Assembly: GCA_025354165.1 (NCBI GenBank)
Contig: JANXNI010000061.1
Coordinates: forward strand, 1 to 55,383
Length of the DNA: 55,383 bases
Direction: 5' to 3'
Origin: Burkholderiales bacterium
Lineage (GTDB): Bacteria > Pseudomonadota > Gammaproteobacteria > Burkholderiales > Casimicrobiaceae
The position numbers and the translations under genes were made by a program. Below are positions 9,547 to 16,661 of the stretch, piece after piece; position 1 is the first letter of the stretch, and every line of letters begins with the position of its first letter. A model generated the notes under the pieces. It had not been told where the DNA came from. It saw nothing but the letters and a program-made list of their open reading frames with translations, and ran no database searches.

Positions 9547-9978
9547 ATGAGCTCAACTAAGCTGGCATCTGCGACGCGATACCTCAAAGGCGCATTCACG
9601 CGCCGCGCGGTCGTTTCCGTTGGAGCGTTGCTTCTTTTGTGTGGCTCGGTCGCCAATGCGGCTAGCAGCGCATCGTTTCAAATCCCTGCCAGTACATTTG
9701 ATGTAGCCGGAGGCTCTGCGTCCTCCGCGAATTACCAGATAATGTCATGCGTAGGCAGCGAAATCGCCGGAACCGTCGGTAGCAATAGCTTTCGAGTTGA
9801 TTCCGGCTGCGGAGTTGCGCTTGGCTTTGTTGTCAGTCCGGTTGCTGTTCTAGAGCCTGCGCTACCGGTTCCTGCGCTTTCGGCGACTACGACGATCGTG
9901 CTCGCTGGAATCCTGGGTGCCTTTGCGCTGCTGAGGGTTCGACGGCGAGTCGGCGTCGAGCCGACGCGCCGCACATAA
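9547..9978 (+). CDS. Small exported protein with IPTL/PEP-CTERM-like C-terminal anchor
   Basis: The product has 143 residues. It opens with a signal peptide (hydrophobic VVSVGALLLLCGSVANA), followed by a short Ser/Ala-rich domain (SASFQIPASTFDVAGGSASS). The C-terminus resembles exosortase-type or IPTL-CTERM sorting tails: a PVPALS motif, then TTTIVLAGILGAFALL as a transmembrane helix, then an Arg-rich end (RVRRR). Such tails direct envelope sorting in polysaccharide-producing Gram-negatives. It starts 14 nt after the collagen-like gene and may share its transcript. No exosortase gene is in the window. Two cysteines in the mature part could form a disulfide. The family is not recognised further. 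Confidence 0.7.
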   Translation: MSSTKLASATRYLKGAFTRRAVVSVGALLLLCGSVANAASSASFQIPASTFDVAGGSASSANYQIMSCVGSEIAGTVGSNSFRVDSGCGVALGFVVSPVAVLEPALPVPALSATTTIVLAGILGAFALLRVRRRVGVEPTRRT

Positions 9979-9993
9979 CCGGGCGATTCGCCG

Positions 9994-10048
9994 TTCAGGT
10001 AGCCACGAATGGCAGGACAATCAGACTATTGTCTGAGTGCTGCCTGAA
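9994..10048. terminator. Hairpin between convergent genes
   Basis: In the 75-bp gap between the CTERM-like gene and the anti-sigma gene, outer arms TTCAGG/CCTGAA (9994-9999, 10043-10048) enclose an inner perfect hairpin TCAGAC-tatt-GTCTGA (10021-10036). No T run follows on either strand, so it may slow or protect transcript ends rather than be a classical terminator. Confidence 0.35.
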
Positions 10049-10053
10049 GTGCC

Positions 10054-10764
10054 TTAAATAATCTTGACCGCACGCCCGATAAACAAAATCGGCCCGGTCG
10101 GGCGATCAATCGGCGAGCCGTTGGACGGCTCTAGCGTGATTTCAAAGAGCTGATTCGCCTGCAAAGGCGGCAGCTTGTCCAGCGGAATTTCCAGCGATTG
10201 ACCGGGCTTGACGAGACCCAGCGACACCGGGCCTTTCCAGTTATCGCCTTTGGTCCAGAACTGTAGCGATTTATCGCCAGGGATTTCCATTTTTCCGAGC
10301 GGAATCAGGCGCGCCTGCTGGCTGTTGGTGCCAGCCTGTACGACCCAGCCGGGGGATTTGTCTTGGGGGCCGACGAGTACGACCATGTAGCCCGGCGCGG
10401 GCGGCTGCGCGATCTTTGTGATCACCACCACGCCCATAAAGGCTGCCGTTGCGAAGCCCGACGCCGCGAGACCACGCCACAGATTCAGGCTGTTCCACCA
10501 GCTTGCTGTCGGCTTCACGGGCGCACGAGGAACGGACTTAGCGGCCACTGAAGATTCGATGCGCGACCACAACGCCGCCGACGGTTCCACCGGTTCAACC
10601 AGCTCGCTGAGGGGGGCCAGCTTTTCTTCCCACATCTCGATCGCAGTACGCAGCGCTCCATCATTCTTCATGCGCGCCTCAACGTCCGCACGGCTCGCAG
10701 CGGACAAGGTGCCAATCACATATTCACCGGCGAGCAGGTGCAGGTCGTCCGCGGATTCGTTCAT
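10054..10764 (-). CDS. RskA-like transmembrane anti-sigma factor
   Basis: A 236-residue protein with an N-terminal anti-sigma region (LHLLAGEYVIGTLSA, typical of the RskA/ChrR-like zinc-free class), one membrane helix near residue 100 (LAASGFATAAFMGVVVI) and a periplasmic C-terminal domain (PGYMVVLVGPQDKSPGWVVQAG, LQFWTKGD). It should hold the partner sigma factor at the membrane and release it on an envelope signal. The ATG at 10764 overlaps the sigma stop as ATGA, which argues for translational coupling. An in-frame GTG 9 nt upstream is less likely. The C-terminal domain has the anti-sigma-K factor RskA pattern. The inducing signal is unknown. Confidence 0.9.
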   Translation of the reverse strand: MNESADDLHLLAGEYVIGTLSAASRADVEARMKNDGALRTAIEMWEEKLAPLSELVEPVEPSAALWSRIESSVAAKSVPRAPVKPTASWWNSLNLWRGLAASGFATAAFMGVVVITKIAQPPAPGYMVVLVGPQDKSPGWVVQAGTNSQQARLIPLGKMEIPGDKSLQFWTKGDNWKGPVSLGLVKPGQSLEIPLDKLPPLQANQLFEITLEPSNGSPIDRPTGPILFIGRAVKII

Positions 10765-11441
10765 GCCATGCACTCCCGCAGCGAGAGCAGCCCGCGTTTA
10801 ATCCACGCCTTGACGCTACCGAGCGGCGCGTTCAGGCGTTTTGCGATTTCGCTATGTGAACAGCCGTCGAGATATGCGAGCATGATGCTGTTGCGCTTGG
10901 TCACATCGAGCCGATGCAGGCATTCATCGAGTCGGCCAATATCCGCAGAAATTTCAAACGCCTCTGCCATCGGTGCAGCATTGGCGACGGCTTCACCTTC
11001 AATCGCCTCGATCATCTCTTCATCGACCGACACTTCACGCCCGCTTGTACGCACAACGGAGAGCGCTTGGTTGCGCACCAGCGTGTGAATCCAGCCGCGA
11101 CCCGAGCCGCGCGTGGCGTCGAAACTTGCAGCTTTGGTCCAAACGTTCATGAAGGCGTCGTGCAGAACGTCTTCCGCGAGCGCGCGATCACGCACGATGC
11201 GTAATGCGACGCCGAGCAGCCGACGGCTTTCGTGTTGATAAATGCGGTGAAGGGCCTGCTGCTCGCCACTGGCGCAGGCAGCCAGCGCTGCCTCGTAATC
11301 AAACGATGCGGCGTCGGTGCGGGAGGAATCGGGTGATGCGGGAGAGGCAGGCAAGGCGAGCGGGATCCGGTCTATGCATTTTGTTGGCTGGCGAACGCGA
11401 ACAACTGGAGGAGGAATGCCGTCCCCGTGCGCCACTGCCAC
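10761..11441 (-). CDS. ECF-type RNA polymerase sigma factor
   Basis: A 226-residue ECF (group IV) sigma factor. Region 2 is visible around LYQ-type helices and RDRALAEDVLHDAFMNVW. Region 4 is the helix-turn-helix SILAYLDGCSHSEIAKRL-like segment ending in SVKAWIKRGLLSLREC. It directs RNA polymerase to a small regulon and is paired with the downstream anti-sigma gene through a 4-nt ATGA overlap. The GTG at 11441 gives the longest frame, but the first 45 residues are low-complexity (ALPASPASPDSS), so a later start is possible. The DUF3455 lipoprotein gene lies upstream in the same direction and is a candidate target. Confidence 0.92.
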   Translation of the reverse strand: MAVAHGDGIPPPVVRVRQPTKCIDRIPLALPASPASPDSSRTDAASFDYEAALAACASGEQQALHRIYQHESRRLLGVALRIVRDRALAEDVLHDAFMNVWTKAASFDATRGSGRGWIHTLVRNQALSVVRTSGREVSVDEEMIEAIEGEAVANAAPMAEAFEISADIGRLDECLHRLDVTKRNSIMLAYLDGCSHSEIAKRLNAPLGSVKAWIKRGLLSLRECMA

Positions 11442-11487
11442 AAAATGATAACCGAGCCACGCGCCACCAAGCCTGCCATTTCTACGC

Positions 11488-11512
11488 CTTAATCAGGCTA
11501 CTCCCGATTAAG
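11488..11512. promoter_or_regulatory. Dyad upstream of the sigma factor gene
   Basis: Perfect 7-nt arms CTTAATC/GATTAAG flank an 11-nt centre, about 50 bp upstream of the sigma start. Part of it (minus strand CTTAATCGGGAGT) resembles CTGAATCGTAGT, about 100 bp upstream of the DUF3455 start. It may be an autoregulatory promoter element or an operator. Confidence 0.3.
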
Positions 11513-11570
11513 TCACCCCTCGACGAGTGATCTGTCCGCGCCTTGCGGAAAGGCCGGTCTGGCCCGTCGA

Positions 11571-12128
11571 TCAGGACGCTTTGTAAAAAATGTAGTCGGC
11601 CTGGTACTTGACGATTTCTTTCTTGCCTTTGCCAGCCATGTCGCAGGCCGTCGCCGGGGCCACGCCGCCTTTGGTGGCGACGCGCTGAATGTAGGTGACG
11701 CCGGTCATCGCGCCTGCGCCCATCGCTGGGTTGGCTTTCACGAGTTGCGACGGGATGTTGCCCGCGCCTGCCGGTGCGACGGCAATCTGGGTGGCGGTCA
11801 CTTTCGAACCGTCCATGTTTTCCCACGTAGCCGGTGGGCCGAAGTATTTGCCGATTTTCTTGCCGCTGCGATCGTTCAATGCCGCGTCGGGACCAACGAA
11901 TACCCATTCGTATTGACCCGCCATATCTTTCTTGTCACGACATTCGTAAGTGATCTCACCGACACCGACAGTTTCCATTGCGACCTTATTGCCAGCGGGC
12001 ACTTTGACCGCATCGGGTAGCGCGGCCTGATCGTACATCGGGGCCATCATAGGCGCGGACGCGCAGGCGGCGAGGATCGAGGTGAGTGCGGCGGTAGCGA
12101 GCGCCGAAGAGAGAAGTTTGCGTTGCAT
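11571..12128 (-). CDS. DUF3455 domain lipoprotein
   Basis: The 185-residue protein starts at ATG 12128, with AGGAG 7 nt upstream. It has a lipoprotein signal, MQRKLLSSALATAALTSILAAC, with lipobox ILAAC and Cys22 as the lipidation site. The mature part matches the DUF3455 pattern: VPAGNKVAMETVGVGEITYEC, a central YEWVFVGPDAALNDRSGKKIG-type stretch, GPPATWE, and a C-terminal GGVAPATACDMAGKGKK...YIFYKA. The function is unknown; members are exported proteins often near ECF sigma systems. Downstream in the same orientation lie the sigma and anti-sigma genes, 129 bp away, so regulation by this sigma factor is plausible but unproven. Confidence 0.88.
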   Translation of the reverse strand: MQRKLLSSALATAALTSILAACASAPMMAPMYDQAALPDAVKVPAGNKVAMETVGVGEITYECRDKKDMAGQYEWVFVGPDAALNDRSGKKIGKYFGPPATWENMDGSKVTATQIAVAPAGAGNIPSQLVKANPAMGAGAMTGVTYIQRVATKGGVAPATACDMAGKGKKEIVKYQADYIFYKAS

Positions 12129-12519
12129 GGAATGCTCCTGAATCTGGGTTAAGTCGAAGTGAAAAGTGGCTAGGGTGGCTTGCTGTGCTGAAACCGAAGG
12201 CTCAAACACAGCGCCGCTAACCTCACTACGATTCAGGAAGGTGATTGGATGCGGTCTTTTTTAAATATTTTTTGCAACTGCAAAGCTGGTTGATGGCTTT
12301 TACGTGAAACGACCACTGATCGCGGGATTGGGCCATAAAACGGCTAAAGTCGATAAGTTATTTTTTTGGCGATAAGCCCATGCACACGGGTGATTACAGA
12401 TTAAAGCTGATGGACAATCTTGCGCTTTCCGAGGCCAGATTGTTCGTCCTCGCGATCACTAGCGAACGCGGGCGGGATCACCCGCACCCATCACAAAAAA
12501 CAGCGGATAGACTCCAACG
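12129..12519. other. Intergenic region between the DUF3455 gene and hsdR
   Basis: These 391 bp separate two divergent genes. The first 110 bp should contain the DUF3455 promoter, with a possible element at 12219-12240. The middle holds nested-palindrome repeat copy A (12292-12421). The last 100 bp precede hsdR and show no clear sigma-70 boxes. Confidence 0.6.
12292..12421. repeat. Nested-palindrome intergenic element, copy A
   Basis: The left end reads GATGGCTTTTACGTGAAACG and the right end ATTACAGATTAAAGCTGAT, an imperfect inverted pair. The core begins TGGGCCATAAAACGGC and ends GGCGATAAGCCCA. It is the most diverged of five copies; the others are at 20972, 29250, 40548 and 47871. It lies upstream of hsdR, at the edge of the defence island. 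Confidence 0.65.
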
Positions 12520-15027
12520 ATGATTTCGGACCGCTCGCACTTCACTGAACAGGATATTCGCAGCAAATTCATCACCCCAGCGCTAATCGCGGCGGGATGG
12601 GATTTGCAGTTACAGATTCGCGAGAGTTTCGCGTTGAAAGCTGGCCGCATCGTCATCCGAGGCAAGCGCGGCATTCGCGACAAAAGCACAACGCTCTTTG
12701 CCGACTACGTTCTCTTTTACAAAGGCATTCCAATTGCTGTCGTGGAAGCAAAAGACGCCAACCACAGCGTCGGCGCTGGTATGGCGCAAGCCATTAACTA
12801 TGCCAGCCTGTTGGATGCGCCGTTCTCGTTTTCGTCCAATGGCGACGGCTTTGTTTTTCGCGACGAGACCATCGCGCCCGACGGCGAAGACGTGCTCGAA
12901 CGCACGCTCCCTCACCACGAATTTCCCTCGCCGACCGCGCTCTGGCAAAAGTTCTGTCAGTTCAAGGGCTGGAATGACGCCGAACGCACGATTGCCGAAA
13001 CGCCCTACAACGACGGCGGCAAACGCCGCGACGCACGTTATTACCAAATCGTCGCCATCAACCGCACGGTAGAAGCGATTGCTGGCGGGCAAAACCGCGT
13101 TTTGCTGGTCATGGCTACGGGTACCGGCAAAACCTACACCGCGTTTCAGATTATCTGGCGGCTCTGGAAATCTGGCGCGCGCAAGCGAATTCTGTTTCTA
13201 GCGGATCGCAACGTGCTGATTGATCAGACCATGATCAATGATTTCAAGCCGTTCAAGGGCGCGATGGCCAAGTTGAGCCCGAACGCCAAGGGCGTGGAAC
13301 GCGTCGAGGCGTCGGGCGAACGAGTAATCGAAGAACTCGACATCGCGGTCAACAAAACCACCAAACTCGTCGACAAATCCTACGAAATCTATCTCTCGCT
13401 TTATCAGGCGGTTTCGGGCACCGACGAAGAGAGGAACATTTACAAGCAGTTTTCACCCGACTTCTTCGATCTCATCATCGTTGACGAATGTCACCGTGGC
13501 AGCGCCGATGAAGATTCCGCATGGCGCGAAATCCTGACTTACTTCGGCAGCGCAACACAAATCGGCCTCACCGCTACGCCAAAAGAAACCCGCGACATTT
13601 CCAACAGTGAATATTTCGGCGAACCGGTTTATACCTACAGTCTGCGCCAAGGCATTGAGGACGGCTACCTCGCGCCGTACAAAGTCATCCGCGTCGACAT
13701 TGATCGCGACTCATTCGGCTGGCGACCGCCGACCGGCATGACCGACAAGCACGGCAACGTGATTGAAGACCGCGTCTACAACGCAAGCGACATGAACCGC
13801 AGCCTCGTGCTCGAAGACCGTGACCGCGTCGTCGCGCAGCGCATCACCGAATATTTGAAGGCCACGGATCGCATGGCCAAAACCATCGTCTTTTGCGAAG
13901 ATATCGATCACGCAAACCGCATGCGTCAGGCGCTCAGCAACGTGAACGCCGACATTTGCCGCGATCAACCGCGCTACGTCGTGCAAATCACTGGCGACAA
14001 CGTCGAAGGCAAGCGCGAGCTCGACAATTTCATTGATCCCGAAAAGCCGTACCCGGTGATCGCTACCACGTCAAAGCTCATGAGCACCGGCGTCGACGCG
14101 CAAACCTGCAAACTCATCGTGCTCGATCAGAACATTCGTTCCATGACGATGTTCAAGCAAATCATCGGTCGCGGCACGCGCCTGCGCGAAGATTTGGGCA
14201 AAACGTGGTTCACCATCCTCGACTTCAAGCGTGCCACCGATAACTTCGCCGACCCCGATTTCGATGGTGATCCGGTTCAGGTTTACGAGCCGCGCGGCGA
14301 CGATCCCATCGTGCCGCCAGACGAAGGCGATGCAGCCAATCCCGGCATTCCCGGAGACGTGCCCGACCCGCAAAATCCCGATGGCCCATTCGGCGGTGGC
14401 GATGGACACGGCGAAGACGGCGTCGTCCGCAAATACGTCGTGGATCGCCGCGTCACTGTCGCCGTCGCTCGCGAACGCGTGCAATACCTCGGCCCGGACG
14501 GGCGACTCATCACCGAAAGTCTGCGCGATTACACGCGCATCAACATCAATCGCCGCTTCAGCTCGCTTGATGAGTTTCTGCAAACATGGACGGCTGCTGA
14601 GCGCAAAGCCGCGTTGCTCAATGAACTGGAAACCTCTGGCGTCCTGTTCGATGCGCTGGCTGAAGAAGTCAACGCCGAGCTTGATCCGTTTGACCTCGTG
14701 CTGCACGTTGCCTACAACCAGCCACCGCTCACGCGTCGCGAGCGCGCTGAACAGGTCAAAAAGCGCGACGTTTTCGGCAAATACGGCAGCACCGCCCGCC
14801 GCGTAATCGACGCACTACTCACCAAATACGCCGACGAAGGCGTGCGCACGTTGGAGAGCATCGAAGTGCTTCGCGTACCGCCGTTCGACAAGATTGGCAC
14901 ATCGATGGAGCTGGTTCAAAGCTTTGGCGGGCGCGGCGGCTACGATGCCGCCGTGCAACTCATCGAGCGCGAGCTTTACGCGCCACGTTCGCCCGCTACG
15001 GCAAGCACGGCTTCCGCGCACGCTTGA
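12520..15027 (+). CDS. hsdR: Type I restriction endonuclease subunit R
   Basis: An 835-residue motor and nuclease subunit of a type I restriction-modification enzyme, which translocates DNA and cuts unmethylated DNA at a distance. The N-terminal HSDR nuclease core has D62 and E76-A-K78 (ADYVLFYKGIPIAVVEAKD), the PD-(D/E)xK active site. A superfamily-2 helicase follows: Walker A GTGKT at 201-205, the DECH box at 322-325 (VDECHRGSA), GLTATP, and IIGRGTRLR motif VI. The C-terminal third matches the EcoEI R C-terminal type. The length and hsdR-M-S order fit type IB (EcoAI/EcoEI-like). It appears intact. It is followed by a 156-bp gap with a small palindrome before hsdM. Confidence 0.96.
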   Translation: MISDRSHFTEQDIRSKFITPALIAAGWDLQLQIRESFALKAGRIVIRGKRGIRDKSTTLFADYVLFYKGIPIAVVEAKDANHSVGAGMAQAINYASLLDAPFSFSSNGDGFVFRDETIAPDGEDVLERTLPHHEFPSPTALWQKFCQFKGWNDAERTIAETPYNDGGKRRDARYYQIVAINRTVEAIAGGQNRVLLVMATGTGKTYTAFQIIWRLWKSGARKRILFLADRNVLIDQTMINDFKPFKGAMAKLSPNAKGVERVEASGERVIEELDIAVNKTTKLVDKSYEIYLSLYQAVSGTDEERNIYKQFSPDFFDLIIVDECHRGSADEDSAWREILTYFGSATQIGLTATPKETRDISNSEYFGEPVYTYSLRQGIEDGYLAPYKVIRVDIDRDSFGWRPPTGMTDKHGNVIEDRVYNASDMNRSLVLEDRDRVVAQRITEYLKATDRMAKTIVFCEDIDHANRMRQALSNVNADICRDQPRYVVQITGDNVEGKRELDNFIDPEKPYPVIATTSKLMSTGVDAQTCKLIVLDQNIRSMTMFKQIIGRGTRLREDLGKTWFTILDFKRATDNFADPDFDGDPVQVYEPRGDDPIVPPDEGDAANPGIPGDVPDPQNPDGPFGGGDGHGEDGVVRKYVVDRRVTVAVARERVQYLGPDGRLITESLRDYTRININRRFSSLDEFLQTWTAAERKAALLNELETSGVLFDALAEEVNAELDPFDLVLHVAYNQPPLTRRERAEQVKKRDVFGKYGSTARRVIDALLTKYADEGVRTLESIEVLRVPPFDKIGTSMELVQSFGGRGGYDAAVQLIERELYAPRSPATASTASAHA

Positions 15028-15054
15028 TCAGCGCTCGTTCGTGCCGACGGTTTC

Positions 15055-15085
15055 CGTTCGTGGTGAGCCCGTCGAACCATGAACG
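15055..15085. repeat. Short dispersed palindrome (TTCGTGGT...ACCATGAAC type)
   Basis: Arms CGTTCGTGGT (15055-15064) and ACCATGAACG (15076-15085) pair at 9 of 10 positions around GAGCCCGTCGA. Sequences of this form (TTCGTGGTGAGC..GTCGAACC) are common dispersed repeats in proteobacterial genomes. It sits between hsdR and hsdM. Only one copy was noticed here. Confidence 0.5.
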
Positions 15086-15183
15086 CCGCCAAACCGCCAA
15101 CGCATTCATCTTGAACCCCTCTCGCGATCAGCGAAAATCCATCGCCCGTGCTTACTCGTCCTAAATTCTTTCTGTCAGCCCCA

Positions 15184-16653
15184 ATGTCCAATCTCTCATC
15201 CGTCATCAAATCCATTCAGGACATCATGCGCCAGGACTCCGGCGTGGATGGCGATGCGCAGCGCATTTCCCAGCTCACCTGGCTGCTCTTCCTCAAAATG
15301 TTCGACGCACAGGAAGAAGAGCTTGAGCTCACGCGCGAGCAATACAAAAGCCCGATCCCTGAAGAGCTGCGCTGGCGCAACTGGGCGACCGACGCCGAGG
15401 GCTTAACCGGCGACAAACTGCTGGAGCACGTCAACGGCAAGCTCTTTCCGCAGCTCAAAGCGCTGCCCGGCGATGCCGAGCGCAACCCGCGCGGCTTTGT
15501 CGTGCGCAGCGTGTTCGAAGACGCGTTTAACTACATGAAGAGCGGGCAGCTCCTTCGCCAGATCATCAACAAATTAAACGCCATCAATTTTCACCGGCAG
15601 GCCGACCGCCACCAGTTCAACGACCTCTACGAAAAAATCCTGCGCGACCTGCAAGCTGCCGGTAACGCCGGTGAGTTCTACACCCCGCGCGCTGTCACCC
15701 AGTTCATGGTCGATATCGTCAATCCGCGCCTCGGCGAAACCCTGCTTGACCCCGCCTGCGGCACCGGCGGTTTTCTCGTGTGCGCGCTGGAGCATGTGCG
15801 CCAACAGGTGAAGAACGAGCAGGATCAAGCCACGCTGCAAACCAGCGTGCGCGGCGTTGAAAAGAAGCAGCTCCCGCACATGCTTTGCGTGACGAACCTC
15901 ATGCTGCACGGCGTTGAAGTGCCCAGCCTCATCGCGCACGACAACACGCTCACCCGCCCGCTGCGCGACTACGGCGCAGCCGACCGTGTGGACGTCATCA
16001 TCACCAATCCGCCGTTCGGCGGCGTTGAAGAGCCGGGCACCGAGAACAACTTTCCCGCCGACGTGCGCACCAAAGAAACAGCCGATTTGTTCCTCGTGCT
16101 CATCAAGCATCTGCTCAAGCCCGGTGGTCGCGGCGCGCTCGTGCTGCCGGACGGCACGCTGTTTGGCGAAGGCGTCAAAACGCGCATCAAAGAGCAACTG
16201 CTGGCCGAGTGCAAGCTGCACACCATCGTGCGCCTGCCCAACGGCGTGTTCGCGCCGTACACCGGCATCAAAACCAACCTGCTCTTCTTCACCAAAGGCC
16301 AACCCACCACCGACGTTTGGTACTACGAGCATCCGTATCCTGCAGGCGTCAAGAATTACAACAAGACCAAGCCCATCCGCATCGAAGAATTCGACGCCGA
16401 AAAAGCGTGGTGGGGTAGCGAGGCCGATGGTTTCGCCACCCGCGTGGAAAGCGAGCGCGCGTGGAAGGTGAGCATTGAGCAAATCAAAGCCGCCAGCTAC
16501 AACCTTGACCAGAAGAACCCACACGTCGGCGAAGTGCAAGACCACAACCCCGAGCACCTGCTGGCCGACTACCAGCGCTTGCAGGGTGAGGCGCAGGCGT
16601 TGCGCGACGAGCTGCGCGGCATATTGGCGCAATCGCTCGCCAGCGCGCATTGA
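15184..16653 (+). CDS. hsdM: Type I restriction-modification DNA methyltransferase subunit M
   Basis: A 489-residue N6-adenine methyltransferase subunit. An HsdM N-terminal helical domain (about 1-130) is followed by the Rossmann-type methylase core, with the SAM-binding motif DPACGTGGFLV and the catalytic NPPF motif (IITNPPFGG). It modifies host sites and, with HsdS and HsdR, forms the complete enzyme. The ATG at 15184 (MSNLSSVIKSIQDIMRQDSG) is preferred over an in-frame start 36 nt upstream. Its stop overlaps a possible TTG start for hsdS, so M and S are tightly coupled. The sequence is intact. Confidence 0.96.
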   Translation: MSNLSSVIKSIQDIMRQDSGVDGDAQRISQLTWLLFLKMFDAQEEELELTREQYKSPIPEELRWRNWATDAEGLTGDKLLEHVNGKLFPQLKALPGDAERNPRGFVVRSVFEDAFNYMKSGQLLRQIINKLNAINFHRQADRHQFNDLYEKILRDLQAAGNAGEFYTPRAVTQFMVDIVNPRLGETLLDPACGTGGFLVCALEHVRQQVKNEQDQATLQTSVRGVEKKQLPHMLCVTNLMLHGVEVPSLIAHDNTLTRPLRDYGAADRVDVIITNPPFGGVEEPGTENNFPADVRTKETADLFLVLIKHLLKPGGRGALVLPDGTLFGEGVKTRIKEQLLAECKLHTIVRLPNGVFAPYTGIKTNLLFFTKGQPTTDVWYYEHPYPAGVKNYNKTKPIRIEEFDAEKAWWGSEADGFATRVESERAWKVSIEQIKAASYNLDQKNPHVGEVQDHNPEHLLADYQRLQGEAQALRDELRGILAQSLASAH

Positions 16654-16661
16654 ATCAGCGC

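Noticed and set aside
8898-9560. Arg-rich frame of 220 codons overlapping the collagen-like gene
   Set aside because: It is the shifted frame of the G-x-y repeat; periodic GC-rich repeats leave all frames open, and it has no family features.
15574-16650. 358-codon open frame antisense to hsdM
   Set aside because: It is opposite a clear methyltransferase gene, is low-complexity, and reflects codon bias rather than a gene.
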